Shown here in pieces: positions 49,888 to 58,826 of a DNA stretch of 64,000 bases; within the stretch, counting starts at the first letter, position 1, and the number at the start of each line of letters is the position of its first letter. This stretch comes from Kineococcus xinjiangensis (lineage in GTDB: Bacteria; Actinomycetota; Actinomycetes; Actinomycetales; Kineococcaceae), in NCBI RefSeq assembly GCF_002934625.1, contig NZ_PTJD01000008.1, forward strand, positions 124,001 to 188,000, given 5' to 3'. A model generated the notes under the pieces. It did no database searches and was not told the origin of the DNA. It worked only from the letters and a program-made list of their open reading frames with translations. Both the position numbers and the translations under genes were made by a program.

Positions 49888-51372
49888 TCAGCCTCCGACG
49901 GGTTCCGGGGCGGGTTCGGGCGCGGCGGGTGCGGCGACCGCGCGCCGGGTCTGCAGCAGCATCGCGACGCCGAGGGCGGTGCCGAGCGCGCTGAGGGCGA
50001 CGACGACGGCGACGGCGGGCACCATCCCGGGCAGCAGGGCGCCGGGGACGGGCGCGACCGCGGTGCTGGTGATGGCGCTGATCGCGGCGAGGGTGACGGC
50101 GCCGCCGACCTGGATGCTGGTGTTCACCAGCCCCGAGGCCAGGCCCTGCTCGGAGTCGGCGACGCCGGCGGTCGCCTGGGCGTTGACCGCGGGGAAGGTG
50201 AGGGCGAACCCCACGCCCAGCAGGAGCATCGTGGGCAGGAGGAACGAGGCGTAGCCCGCCCCGGGCTGCACCCGCAGGAACAGGGCGTAGCCGAGGGTGA
50301 AGGCCGCCATCCCGGCCGTGATGAGCGGCAGGGTGCCGAAGCGGGCGAGCACCCGGTCGATCCTGGTGGCGCTGGCGACGACGAGGAGCCCGGCGGGCAG
50401 GAACCCGAGCGCCATCGCCAGCGGCGACCAGCCCAGGGAGTTCTGCAGGTACAGGGTGGCGACGAACTGGAAGGCGACGTAGCCGCCGAACATCACCGCG
50501 CCGCTGACGTTGGCGTGCACCAGGTGCCGCGAGCGCAGGATGCCGAGCCGGACGAGCGGCTGCGGGTGCCGGAGCTCGACGCGGACGAACAGCGCGCCGA
50601 GGGCCGCGGCGGCCAGCAGCGCCCCCCACGTGGCGGGGGAGGACCAGCCGCGCTCGGGCGCCTCCACGACGGCGTGCACGAGCAGCAGCAGGGCGGCGGT
50701 CACGGTGGTGGCCCCGAGGAGGTCGAGCTGCCGCAGCGAGACGCGCCGCCGCGGGGAGCGGGGGACGACGGACAGCCCGGCGAGGACGAGCAGCAGCGCG
50801 ACGGGGCCGGGGACGAGGAACGTGGCGCGCCAGCCCAGTTCGGTGAGGAGGCCGCCGGCGACCAGGCCGAAGGAGAACCCGCTCGCGCCGCAGACGGTGT
50901 AGATGCTGAGCGCGCGGTTGCGGGCGGGGCCCTCGGTGAACGTGGTGGTGATGATCGACAGCCCGGCGGGGACGGTGAAGGCGGCGGCGACGCCCTTGGC
51001 GAAGCGCAGCGCGATGAGGGCCACGTCGTCGGTGAGGAAGGCGCTGGCCACGGAGGCGAGGCCGAAGACGGTGACGGCGGTGAGGAAGACGGGGCGGCGC
51101 CCGAGCAGGTCCGCCGCCCGGCCACCGAGCAGGAGCAGGCCGCCGTAACCGAGCACGTACCCGCTGACGATCCACTGCAGCGCGGCGGGGGACATGTCGA
51201 GGTCGGCGCCGAGCGAGGGCAGCGCGACGCCGACCATCGAGATGTCGAGGCCGTCGAGGAAGAGCGCTCCGCAGAGGACCACGAGCAGGAGCCAGGTGCG
51301 TGCGGGCCAGTCGCCGGCGGTGGTGACGCGGACGGGACGGGTCTGCCCGTCCGGTGCGGTGTCGGAGGTCAT
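49888..51372 (-). CDS. DHA2-family drug/metabolite exporter (MFS, 14 TM)
   Basis: 494 residues, about 14 membrane helices, with FLDGLDISMVGVALPSLGAD in helix 1 and the loop motif GGRAADLLGRRPVFL between helices 2 and 3; VPAGLSIITTTFTEGPARNR is typical of the EmrB/QacA group. Proton-driven export of drugs or metabolites. ATG at 51372 follows TTGTGC, 17 bases, AAGACT by 7 bases. Two ATGCAC operator palindromes overlap this promoter, so the divergent MarR protein should repress it. Confidence 0.9.
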   Translation of the reverse strand: MTSDTAPDGQTRPVRVTTAGDWPARTWLLLVVLCGALFLDGLDISMVGVALPSLGADLDMSPAALQWIVSGYVLGYGGLLLLGGRAADLLGRRPVFLTAVTVFGLASVASAFLTDDVALIALRFAKGVAAAFTVPAGLSIITTTFTEGPARNRALSIYTVCGASGFSFGLVAGGLLTELGWRATFLVPGPVALLLVLAGLSVVPRSPRRRVSLRQLDLLGATTVTAALLLLVHAVVEAPERGWSSPATWGALLAAAALGALFVRVELRHPQPLVRLGILRSRHLVHANVSGAVMFGGYVAFQFVATLYLQNSLGWSPLAMALGFLPAGLLVVASATRIDRVLARFGTLPLITAGMAAFTLGYALFLRVQPGAGYASFLLPTMLLLGVGFALTFPAVNAQATAGVADSEQGLASGLVNTSIQVGGAVTLAAISAITSTAVAPVPGALLPGMVPAVAVVVALSALGTALGVAMLLQTRRAVAAPAAPEPAPEPVGG

Positions 51373-51385
51373 GGCCGGGAGTCTT

Positions 51386-51412
51386 ATGCACGTGCATCAA
51401 ATGCACAAGCAT
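51386..51412. promoter_or_regulatory. MarR operator pair in the exporter promoter
   Basis: ATGCACGTGCAT (51386-51397, perfect) and ATGCACAAGCAT (51401-51412, 10 of 12 symmetric) are 15 bases apart. The first lies in the spacer of the exporter promoter and the second covers its -35. Confidence 0.6.
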
Positions 51413-51457
51413 TAATTGCTCACGCATGCGAGCGGGGGTGCGGCGTAGACTGCGGGC

Positions 51458-51874
51458 GTGCCCGACGTGTCCGACGAGTCGCTCGCCCAGTCCTGGCACG
51501 ACCTCATGGGCCGCTACGCCCGCCTCACCTGCCGTCTCGACCGCGAACTCGAGGCCGCACACGGGTTGTCCTCCAGCGAGTTCGAGGTGCTGCAGCAGCT
51601 CCACGGCCCCGCCGGCCCCGGCAAGCTGCGCATGACGGAACTCGGCGAGCGCGCCCACCTCAGCCAGAGCGCCCTGTCGCGCTTGGTCGGCCGGCTCGAG
51701 CGCGACGGCCTGGTGCGGCGCGCCGCCTGCGAGGCCGACCGCCGCGCGGTGTGGATCCACATCACCGACGCCGGCCGCGCCCGCTACCAGGAGGCGCAGC
51801 CCACCCAGCGCGCGATCCTGCGCACCGAGACCTGGTGCGCGGCCGTGCCGCCCCCGGAGGAGCCGGCCGGCTGA
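51458..51874 (+). CDS. MarR-family transcriptional regulator
   Basis: 138 residues. The winged HTH has LSSSEFEVLQQLHGPAG, MTELGERAHLSQSALSRLVG, then RLERDGLVRRAACEADRRAV (wing with the D-x-R-x-x-x signature) and ITDAGRARY. GTG at 51458 lies 6 bases after TAGACT (leaderless). Divergent from the DHA2 exporter with two palindromes between, so it most likely represses the pump until a small ligand binds. Confidence 0.9.
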   Translation: MPDVSDESLAQSWHDLMGRYARLTCRLDRELEAAHGLSSSEFEVLQQLHGPAGPGKLRMTELGERAHLSQSALSRLVGRLERDGLVRRAACEADRRAVWIHITDAGRARYQEAQPTQRAILRTETWCAAVPPPEEPAG

Positions 51875-51926
51875 GCCGCCCCGCCACGCGCGCGCCGGTC
51901 CGTTCACCCGCTGGTACCGTCCGAAC

Positions 51927-52895
51927 ATGAGGGGCTTCGGTGAGCGCGGCAGCCAGGTGCTCGGGTTGGGCCACCACCAGCCCCCGCAGGTCCTGACGAA
52001 CGAGGATCTCAGCGCCCGCGTCGACACCAGCGACGAGTGGATCCGCACCCGCACCGGCATCAGCACCCGCCACGTCGCCGGCGACGGCGACACGGTGGCC
52101 TCCATGGGTGCCGCCGCGGCGCGCATGGCGCTGGCGGAGGCGGGCACCGACCCGCAGCGCGTCTCCATGGTCGTCCTCGCCACCATGACCGACGAGGACC
52201 GCAGCCCCAACTCCGCCGGCCGCGTCGCCGCCGAGCTCGGGCTGGCCGGCCCCGCCGTCCTCGACGTCAACACCGCCTGCTCGGGGTTCGAGTACGCCCT
52301 CGGCATCGCCGACCAGGCCGTGCGCGCCGGCACCGCCGACCACGTCCTCGTCATCGGCTCCGAGAAGATGACCGCCGTCACCGACTGGTCGGACCGCTCG
52401 ACCTGCGTGCTCACCGGCGACGGTGCCGGGGCGCTGCTCATCGGCCCGTCGGAGCCGGCGCTCCTCAGCTCCGTCGTGTGGGGCTCGGTGCCCCACCTGC
52501 TGGAGGCGGTGCGGGTGGAGGGCACGCCCTCGCGCTTCGCGCAGGAGGGTCGCAGCGTCTACCGCTGGGCCATCACCGAGGCCGCCACGCACGCCGAGCA
52601 CGTCCTCAAGGCCGCCGGGATGACCGCCGCGGACCTCGGGGTCCTCGCCTTCCACCAGGCCAACCTGCGCATCGTCGAGCCGCTGGCCCGCGCCCTCGGC
52701 GCCGAGAACGCCGTCGTCATCACCGACGTCACCGAGTCCGGCAACACCTCCGCGGCCAGCGTCCCCCTCGGCCTCTCGAAGGCGTGGCACCGCGGGGAGC
52801 TCCCGGCCGGTGCGCCCGCCCTGCTGTTCGGCTTCGGGGGCGGTTTCACCTACGCCGGTCTCGTCGCCCACCTGCCGGACCAGCTCCCCGGCTGA
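51927..52895 (+). CDS. 3-oxoacyl-ACP synthase III family protein (FabH-like)
   Basis: 322 residues, thiolase fold. Catalytic triad: Cys118 in VNTACSGFEYAL, His243 in FHQANLRI and Asn273 in ESGNTSAAS. KAS III condenses an acyl-CoA with malonyl-ACP to start a chain. It stands alone, not in a fab cluster, so it may prime a secondary or branched product instead of general fatty acids. ATG at 51927 lies 6 bases after TACCGT (leaderless). Confidence 0.88.
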   Translation: MRGFGERGSQVLGLGHHQPPQVLTNEDLSARVDTSDEWIRTRTGISTRHVAGDGDTVASMGAAAARMALAEAGTDPQRVSMVVLATMTDEDRSPNSAGRVAAELGLAGPAVLDVNTACSGFEYALGIADQAVRAGTADHVLVIGSEKMTAVTDWSDRSTCVLTGDGAGALLIGPSEPALLSSVVWGSVPHLLEAVRVEGTPSRFAQEGRSVYRWAITEAATHAEHVLKAAGMTAADLGVLAFHQANLRIVEPLARALGAENAVVITDVTESGNTSAASVPLGLSKAWHRGELPAGAPALLFGFGGGFTYAGLVAHLPDQLPG

Positions 52896-52951
52896 GGCGC
52901 GCGGGGGGCCGGGCGCGCAGTCGCCCGCACCGGGGGTTGCCGCAACGCCCC

Positions 52952-52980
52952 TTGCGTTCCGCGGGATGCCGTGTTCCACT
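52952..52980 (+). promoter_or_regulatory. Promoter of the terC riboswitch transcript
   Basis: TTGCGT (52952-52957), 17 bases, TCCACT (52975-52980). Transcription would begin near 52987, just before the conserved riboswitch segments. Confidence 0.45.
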
Positions 52981-52984
52981 GGAG

Positions 52985-53109
52985 GTGTTGGTGGAGGGGA
53001 GTATCCCCGTCGCGCCTCATCGTCAGTACGGCCTCCCGTGCGGGGCCCGGTGAGGCGGGCCCTTCTGGGGCTGGGAGAGACCTCCGGTCGGTTCGGCCTG
53101 ACCGGAGGT
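52985..53109 (+). promoter_or_regulatory. yybP-ykoY-type manganese riboswitch upstream of terC
   Basis: The leader has the conserved segments of this class: AGGGGAGTA near 52995, ATCGTCAGTACGG near 53029, and GGGAGAGACC near 53073. Then ACCTCCGGTC (53080-53089) pairs perfectly with GACCGGAGGT (53100-53109), which contains the terC Shine-Dalgarno GGAGGT. The hairpin would block translation unless the aptamer folds with metal. The class senses Mn2+ and often precedes TerC-family genes. The match is by eye. Confidence 0.72.
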
Positions 53110-53117
53110 GGGTTGTC

Positions 53118-54167
53118 GTGGACGTCCCGTTGTGGGGTTGGCTCGCGGTGCTGGGTGTGATCCTGGCGATGCTGGCGGTGGACCTGTTCGCGCACCGTCG
53201 TGCTCATGTCATCGGGGTGCGTGAGGCGGCGGCGTGGTCGGCGCTGTGGGTGGTGTGCGGTGTCTCGTTCGGGGCGCTGGTCTGGGCCCTGTACGGCGCG
53301 GAGTTCGGCCAGCAGTACTACGCCGGCTACCTGATCGAGAAGTCGCTGTCCGTGGACAACGTCTTCGTCTGGGCGATCATCTTCACCTTCTTCGCGGTGC
53401 CGCGGGAGCTGCAGCACCGGGTCCTGTTCTTCGGTGTGCTGGGTGCTCTGGTGCTGCGGGGGGCCTTCATCGCCGCCGGTGCCGCCCTGATCGCCAGTTT
53501 CAGCTGGGTGCTCTACGTCTTCGCCGCGTTCCTGCTCTACACCGGTTACCGGATGCTGCGTCAGCGCGAGGAGCACCTGGACCCGGAGTCCTCCCGCGCG
53601 CTGCGGTTGTTCCGCCGCTGGGTGCCGATGACCGACGCGTACCACGGGCAGCGCTTCCTCGTCCGCAGGGGCGGGGTCCTGCTGGCCACGCCGCTGCTGG
53701 CGGTGCTGGTGCTGGTGGAGGTCACCGACGTGGTCTTCGCGGTGGACTCCATCCCGGCGATCTTCGCGGTGACCAGCGAGCCGTTCCTGGTGTTCACCGC
53801 CAACGCCTTCGCGATCCTGGGTCTGCGGGCGATGTACTTCCTGCTGGCCGACCTCATCCACCGCTTCGTGTACCTGAAGGTCGGCCTCGCGCTGGTGCTG
53901 ATGTGGGTGGGGGTGAAGATGCTGCTGCAGGTCGACGTGGTCCACGTGCCCACCACGATCTCGCTGGCGGTCATCGTCACCATCCTCACCGCCGCCGTCG
54001 TCGCCAGCCTGCGCGCCACCCGCGGACAGGGACGACAGGCCCTGTCCGCACCCGCCGCAGCGCCCTTCCGCACCGCCACCGACGCGGAACTGGCTGCGCT
54101 GCAACCGCTGTGGCGCAGGACCGGCGCCTCCCGGGTGACGTCGAGCTCCTCGTCGGCCGATCGGTGA
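53118..54167 (+). CDS. TerC-family membrane protein (Alx/MeeY-type metal exporter)
   Basis: 349 residues, about nine helices. TerC hallmarks: AVDLFAHRRAHVIGVREAAA, EKSLSVDNVFVWAIIFTFF, EVTDVVFAVDSIPAIFAVTS, EPFLVFTANAFAILGLRAMYF. The acidic D residues in membrane helices fit cation transport; family members export Mn2+ or supply metal to secreted proteins. A polar C-terminal tail follows. GTG at 53118 has GGAGGT 8 bases upstream, which lies in the riboswitch hairpin. Manganese control fits efflux. Confidence 0.9.
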   Translation: MDVPLWGWLAVLGVILAMLAVDLFAHRRAHVIGVREAAAWSALWVVCGVSFGALVWALYGAEFGQQYYAGYLIEKSLSVDNVFVWAIIFTFFAVPRELQHRVLFFGVLGALVLRGAFIAAGAALIASFSWVLYVFAAFLLYTGYRMLRQREEHLDPESSRALRLFRRWVPMTDAYHGQRFLVRRGGVLLATPLLAVLVLVEVTDVVFAVDSIPAIFAVTSEPFLVFTANAFAILGLRAMYFLLADLIHRFVYLKVGLALVLMWVGVKMLLQVDVVHVPTTISLAVIVTILTAAVVASLRATRGQGRQALSAPAAAPFRTATDAELAALQPLWRRTGASRVTSSSSSADR

Positions 54168-54171
54168 ACCC

Positions 54172-54210
54172 GCCCCCGAACCCTGCCGCACCCTGGCAGG
54201 GTTCGGGGGC
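54172..54210 (+). terminator. Terminator after terC
   Basis: GCCCCCGAACCCTGCC (54172-54187) and GGCAGGGTTCGGGGGC (54195-54210) are exact 16-bp complements with a 7-base loop, 5 bases after the terC stop. Confidence 0.75.
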
Positions 54211-54222
54211 AGCGTGGACGGC

Positions 54223-55161
54223 ATGAGCACTTCCTCGCAGCACACGAGCACACCCCTGGCCGGTGCCGTGGCGGTGGTGGCCGGCGGCACCCGCGGGGCG
54301 AGCCGGGCCATCGCGGTCGAGCTGGGCCGGGCCGGGGCCACGGTCTACGTCACCGGCCGCTCCTCCCGCGGCCACCGCTCGGAGGTGGACCGGCCCGAGA
54401 CGATCGAGGGGACCGCCGACCTGGTCACCGCGGCCGGGGGCAGCGCGATCGCCGTGCAGGTCGACCACCTCGACCCCGCGCAGGTCGAGGGGTTCGCGAA
54501 GCGCGTCGACGCCGAGCACGGCCGCATCGACGTCCTCGTCGACGGGATCTGGGGCGGCGACCACCACCTGCAGTGGGGCCGGCCCGTGTGGGAGCACTCC
54601 CTCGAGGCGAGCCTGCGGATGATCCGCCTCGGCATCGACGCCCACGTCGTCACCGCCCACCACCTCCTGCCGCTGCTGGTCCGCCGCCCCGGAGGGCTCG
54701 TCGTGGAACTCACCGACGGCACCGCCGAGTACAACGCCACGTTCCGGGAGGGCACCTCGCTGGCGTTCTACGTCGCCAAGACCGCCGCCCACTCCCTCGC
54801 GATCGCGGAGGCCGCCGAGCTGCGTGCGCACGGCTGCACGGCGGTCGCCCTGACCCCGGGATGGTTGCGGTCGGAGGCGATGCTCGACACGTTCGGCGTG
54901 ACCGAGGAGAACTGGCGCGACGCCGTGGCGAAGGAACCGCACTTCGCGATCTCGGAGTCCCCGGCGTTCGTCGGCCGCGCCGTCGCCGCGCTGGCCGCCG
55001 ATCCGGAGCGGGCCCGGTTCTCCGGCCGGACGCTGGACAGCGGCGGGCTCGCGCGGATCTACGGCATCGACGACGTCGACGGCAGCCGGCCCGACGGCTG
55101 GCGCTACATGGTCGAGGTCGCCGCCACGGGGAAGCCGGCGGACACCACCGGCTACCGGTGA
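54223..55161 (+). CDS. Short-chain dehydrogenase/reductase with altered catalytic motif
   Basis: 312 residues. Rossmann motif VVAGGTRGASRAIAVELG; the chain continues with DVLVDGIWGGD and TPGWLRSEAMLDTFGVTEEN, typical of an actinobacterial SDR subgroup. Instead of the YxxxK catalytic pair there is LAFYVAKTAAH: Tyr183 and Lys186 are separated by two residues, one fewer than usual. Activity may be changed. ATG at 54223 lies 7 bases after CAGCGT, the outer edge of the terC terminator. It converges with the WYL gene, overlapping it by 10 bases. Confidence 0.82.
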   Translation: MSTSSQHTSTPLAGAVAVVAGGTRGASRAIAVELGRAGATVYVTGRSSRGHRSEVDRPETIEGTADLVTAAGGSAIAVQVDHLDPAQVEGFAKRVDAEHGRIDVLVDGIWGGDHHLQWGRPVWEHSLEASLRMIRLGIDAHVVTAHHLLPLLVRRPGGLVVELTDGTAEYNATFREGTSLAFYVAKTAAHSLAIAEAAELRAHGCTAVALTPGWLRSEAMLDTFGVTEENWRDAVAKEPHFAISESPAFVGRAVAALAADPERARFSGRTLDSGGLARIYGIDDVDGSRPDGWRYMVEVAATGKPADTTGYR

Positions 55162-56126
55162 CGCTCCACCATCCGCCGCGCGGCGTCCGCGAACGCGGCC
55201 CGTGCGGCGGGTGGCGCCACGACCTCCACCTCGGGGCCGAGCCCCAGGAGCTGCCCCGCGGCGACCACCGGGTCCTCCAGCCGCAGCTCCAGCTCCGTCC
55301 AGCCGTCACCGCCGGGCGGACCGGCGGCGGCCAGGGCGCCGGCGACGGCCTCCGCGTCGAGCACCGACGGCAGCGCCCGCACCCCGCGCGGGCTGAGCCG
55401 GACCCGCACCGCGACCCGCTGCAGGGAACGCTCGAACTCCGCCGAGGAACGCTGCCACCAGGACGCCAGGTCGAACCCGGCCGGGCGCTCGAAACCCTCG
55501 TCGAGCTCCGCCACGGCGCTCACCCGCGCGACGCGGTAGGTGCGCGCGCCGCCGGCGCCGTCCGCGGGGCGGGCCACGAGGTACCAGACGCCCGCCTTCA
55601 GGACGAGGCCCAGGGGGTCGAGGTCGCGTTCCACCTCCCCGTCGCCGCGCCGGTAGGTCACCCGGACCCGCCGCTGCCCCCACACCGCGCGGGCCAGCGG
55701 GCCGAGGCCCTGCACCTCCTCCTCGCGGCGGAACCACCCGGGCGCGTCGAGGTGGAAGCGCTGGGCCACCCGCTGCGCCTGCTCGCGCAGTTCCGCCGGC
55801 AGCGTCGCGGCGACCTTGGCGTGCGCGGCGGACACCGCGGTGCCCAGGCCCAGGTCGGCCAGCGCCCGCGGGACCCCCATCGCGAGCAGCGCGACGGCCT
55901 CGCGGGAGGTGAGCCCGTCCAGGTGCGAACGCCACCCGTCGACGAGGCGCACCCCGCCGTGCCGGCCCGGTTCCGTCCACAGCGGCACCCCGGCGTCCCG
56001 CAGGGCGGCGACGTCGCGGTGCATCGTGCGCTCCGAGACGCCCAGCTCCCGGGCGAGTTCCCCGACGGTGGCGGCGCGCCGCCGCTGCAGGAGGAACAGC
56101 AGGGCCACCAGCCGTTCCGCGCGCAC
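55152..56126 (-). CDS. WYL-domain transcriptional regulator
   Basis: 324 residues. HTH_11 at residues ~1-60: RLVALLFLLQRRRAATVGEL, ARELGVSERTMHRDVAALRD. The WYL domain spans ~130-200 (RVRVTYRRGDGEVERDLDPL, GLVLKAGVWYLVARPADGAG), followed by a WCX-like C-terminal domain. WYL proteins sense nucleic acids or small ligands. GTG at 56126 lies 6 bases after CAGGAT (leaderless). The overlap with the SDR gene suggests paired evolution; direct control is a guess. Confidence 0.9.
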   Translation of the reverse strand: MRAERLVALLFLLQRRRAATVGELARELGVSERTMHRDVAALRDAGVPLWTEPGRHGGVRLVDGWRSHLDGLTSREAVALLAMGVPRALADLGLGTAVSAAHAKVAATLPAELREQAQRVAQRFHLDAPGWFRREEEVQGLGPLARAVWGQRRVRVTYRRGDGEVERDLDPLGLVLKAGVWYLVARPADGAGGARTYRVARVSAVAELDEGFERPAGFDLASWWQRSSAEFERSLQRVAVRVRLSPRGVRALPSVLDAEAVAGALAAAGPPGGDGWTELELRLEDPVVAAGQLLGLGPEVEVVAPPAARAAFADAARRMVERHR

Positions 56127-56173
56127 CCCGCCATCCTGGCCCACCGTGCGGCGCCGCCTCGGGTGCCCGCCGG

Positions 56174-56512
56174 TTACGCGGCCCCTTCCGCGATATGGAA
56201 GCCCCGCGCCCGCAGCGCCTCCAGGAACGAACCCACCTCCGCCTCGGTGATGTCGCCGAACTCCTCGTCGAGCGCCGCGCGCACCGCCCCGCGGGCACCC
56301 CGGGCCTCCACGGCGGTGGCGGTGTAGGCGTCGACGCCCACGGGCTGGGCGAGGCCCTGGAAGGTGAGCCGCGCCAGGGCGGTGTGCATCGCCTCCTCGG
56401 AGACGGACAGGTACCGGGCGATCTGCTGCGCGGTCCAGGCGCCGCCACCGTGCAGCACGTCCAGCGCCAGGGATTCGAACGTGGCGAGGCCGGGAGAGGC
56501 CACTCTGCTCAC
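56174..56512 (-). CDS. Hypothetical winged-helix-like small protein
   Basis: 112 residues. The N-terminal half (LALDVLHGGGAWTAQQIARY, LSVSEEAMHTALARLTFQGL) looks like a winged HTH. The second half has an acidic helix (LDEEFGDITEAEVGSFLEAL). No family named. GTG at 56512 has AAGGAG 5 bases upstream. It may be a small regulator; it reads in the same direction as the WYL gene but with its own start region. Confidence 0.6.
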   Translation of the reverse strand: MSRVASPGLATFESLALDVLHGGGAWTAQQIARYLSVSEEAMHTALARLTFQGLAQPVGVDAYTATAVEARGARGAVRAALDEEFGDITEAEVGSFLEALRARGFHIAEGAA

Positions 56513-56818
56513 CGGAACTCCTTCTCGTCTGCAACGTCTCGAGAGCTGTCGCGGACGTGCCGTGCGCACCGCTCGCCGTCGAACGGGGCGCGGTCGCACG
56601 TCCACCGCGTCAGCGAGCCGCCACCAGGTCCGGCCGGTGGCGACCCGCAAGGTCACCGACTCGTCGTCCACGCCTGCGCAGCGCTGCGAGGCGTCACCTG
56701 TCGAGCATGCCACCGGCCGCCGCGCATCCCGCGGCACTGGGCGCGTGTCGGCCACCCGCGTGTCCCGCGCCGGGGAGCCCGCCCGCCGAGGGGCCGGCCG
56801 CCGGCGTGGACGCCCTCG
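56513..56818. other. Intergenic region without recognised features
   Basis: About 300 bases between the ggt stop and the small HTH gene start. The leftward frame through it has unnatural Arg/Pro-rich content and no start signal. No clear hairpin, repeat or operator was seen. It presumably holds the small gene's promoter and the ggt terminator. Confidence 0.4.
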
Positions 56819-58657
56819 TCAGTCCGCCAGCTGCGGCGCCAGGTCCAGCCCGTCGCGGCGCGGGCCCAGCACGTCGTGCACCACGCCGGCGCTGCCGCCG
56901 CCGCGGCGCTCGGGTTCCGCCGCCGCGAGGACGAGCCCGCCGGGGAGGAACTCGATGCCGGTCGCGGCGCCGATCTCCGGGGTGGGGTTGAACTCGTGCC
57001 CGAGCGCGGTGAGCGCCTCGCCGTGCGCCTCGAGGAAGGCGGGCTCGGCGTTGACCCGCGCGCCGTTGCGCGGCGTCGCCCGCGGGGCCGCGATGGCCTC
57101 GGCGAGGTTCATGTTGCGGTCCACCCGGTTCACCAGCGTCTGCAGGACCGTCGTGATGATCGTGCTGCCGCCGGGGGAGCCCATCGCCAGCCGCGGCTCG
57201 CCGTCGTCGAGGACGATGGTGGGGGCCATGCTGCTGCGCGGGCGCTTGCCGGGCGCGGGCAGGTTCGGCTCGGGGCGGGTGAGGTCGACCTGCTTGAACG
57301 TGAAGTCGGTGAGCTCGTTGTTCAGGATGAAGCCGCGGCCGGGCACGGTGATGCCGCTGCCGCCGGTGGCCTCGATGGTGAGGGTGTAGCTGGCGATGTT
57401 GCCCTCCGCGTCGGCGACGGTGAGGTGGGTCGTCGACAGGCCCTCCTCGGCCTCGGCGACCGTGGCGCCGGCCGCCGCCGGGCACGGCTCGTAGGTGCCG
57501 TCCGGAACCCCCGCCGGCACGGGCTTGGCCGCCGCCCGGGCCGGGTCGATGAGGCAGGAGCGCTCGCGGGCGAACTCCTCCGACAGCAGTTGCCGCAGCG
57601 GAACCTGCGTGTAGGCGGGGTCGCCGACGTAGGCGTTGCGGTCCGCGAACGCGAGCGCGCCGGCCTCGAGGTAGTGGTGCAGTGCGTGGGCGTCGGACAT
57701 GGAGCTGAGGCGGAACTGCTCCAGGATGTTGAGGGCCTCGCCGACCGTGGAACCGCCGCTGGAGGGCGGGGCCATTCCGTACACCTCCAGGCCGCGGTAG
57801 TCCACGCGCGTCGCCTCCCGCGTGGGCGCGGTGTAACCGGCGAGGTCCGCATCGGTGAGCAGCCCGCCGAACACCTCCGCCGCCCCGGGGGACTCCTGCG
57901 GATCCTGCGCGGCGGCCACGACGTCACGGGCGAGGGGTCCGGTGTAGAAGGCGTCGACGCCCCGGCGGGCGAGCAGCCGGTAGGTCGAGGCCAGGTCGGG
58001 GTTGCGGAACACCGAGCCGACCTCGGGCAGTTCCCCGCCGGGCAGGAACAGCTCGGTCGTCTCCGCGAACGTGCGGAACTTCTCCTCGTTCTCCGCGGTC
58101 TGCTGGCGGAAGGTCTCGTCGACGACGAAACCCTTGTCCGCCAGGCGGATCCCGCCGCGCAGGACCTGGCGCAGGCTCATGGTGCCGAACTCGTCGAGGG
58201 CGCGCTGCCAGGTGCGGGGGGTGCCGGGGGTCCCCACGGACAGGCCGCTGCGCACGACGGCGTCGAAGGGCAGTGCGTCACCCTGCTCGTCGAGGAAGGT
58301 GTCGGCGCGCATGGCCTGCGGTGCGGTCTCGCGGCCGTCGATGGTGGAGACGGTCCGGGTCTCGGCGTCGTAGTAGAGGAAGAACCCCCCGCCGCCGACG
58401 CCCGCGGAGTACGGCTCGGTGACCCCGAGCGCGGCGGCTGCCGCCACGGCGGCGTCGGCCGCGTTGCCGCCGCGGCGGAGGACGTCGAGGCCGACGGCGG
58501 TGGCGTCGGGGTCGACGGTGGCCACCGCCCCGCCCGTCCCGATGGCCAGGGGTGCCTTCGCCGGTGCGGGGACCGCTGCGCTCACCGGCCCCCCGGTCGC
58601 CACGGCGCCGGCGGTGAGACCGACGAGGGCCAGCAGTGTCGTCCCGCGGTGGCGCAT
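56819..58657 (-). CDS. ggt: Gamma-glutamyltransferase (secreted)
   Basis: 612 residues, Ntn-hydrolase precursor. A signal peptide (MRHRGTTLLALVGLTAGAVA, then TGGPVSAA) leads to the large subunit (GGNAADAAVAAAAALGV, GGGGFFLYYD). Autocleavage precedes the Thr of GLSTTHLTVADAEGN (~406), releasing the small subunit. GSPGGSTIITTVLQ is the second-domain loop that binds the gamma-glutamyl group. It transfers or hydrolyses gamma-glutamyl groups from glutathione-like peptides outside the cell. GGGAGAG lies 3-4 bases before the ATG. Confidence 0.94.
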   Translation of the reverse strand: MRHRGTTLLALVGLTAGAVATGGPVSAAVPAPAKAPLAIGTGGAVATVDPDATAVGLDVLRRGGNAADAAVAAAAALGVTEPYSAGVGGGGFFLYYDAETRTVSTIDGRETAPQAMRADTFLDEQGDALPFDAVVRSGLSVGTPGTPRTWQRALDEFGTMSLRQVLRGGIRLADKGFVVDETFRQQTAENEEKFRTFAETTELFLPGGELPEVGSVFRNPDLASTYRLLARRGVDAFYTGPLARDVVAAAQDPQESPGAAEVFGGLLTDADLAGYTAPTREATRVDYRGLEVYGMAPPSSGGSTVGEALNILEQFRLSSMSDAHALHHYLEAGALAFADRNAYVGDPAYTQVPLRQLLSEEFARERSCLIDPARAAAKPVPAGVPDGTYEPCPAAAGATVAEAEEGLSTTHLTVADAEGNIASYTLTIEATGGSGITVPGRGFILNNELTDFTFKQVDLTRPEPNLPAPGKRPRSSMAPTIVLDDGEPRLAMGSPGGSTIITTVLQTLVNRVDRNMNLAEAIAAPRATPRNGARVNAEPAFLEAHGEALTALGHEFNPTPEIGAATGIEFLPGGLVLAAAEPERRGGGSAGVVHDVLGPRRDGLDLAPQLAD

Positions 58658-58826
58658 GGACTCTCCCGGAGGGTTCGAGCGCGGATGGGCGGCCGTTCGT
58701 CTGGGGCGGCCGTCAGTCTGGTCCCGCGGCACCGCTCGCGTCCAGTAGTCGAACCGTGACAGCTCCGGTGGTTCCACGGCCGTGCGCCCTTGACCTCGAT
58801 CCCGGTTGAGGTTCCAGGGTTGCCGC

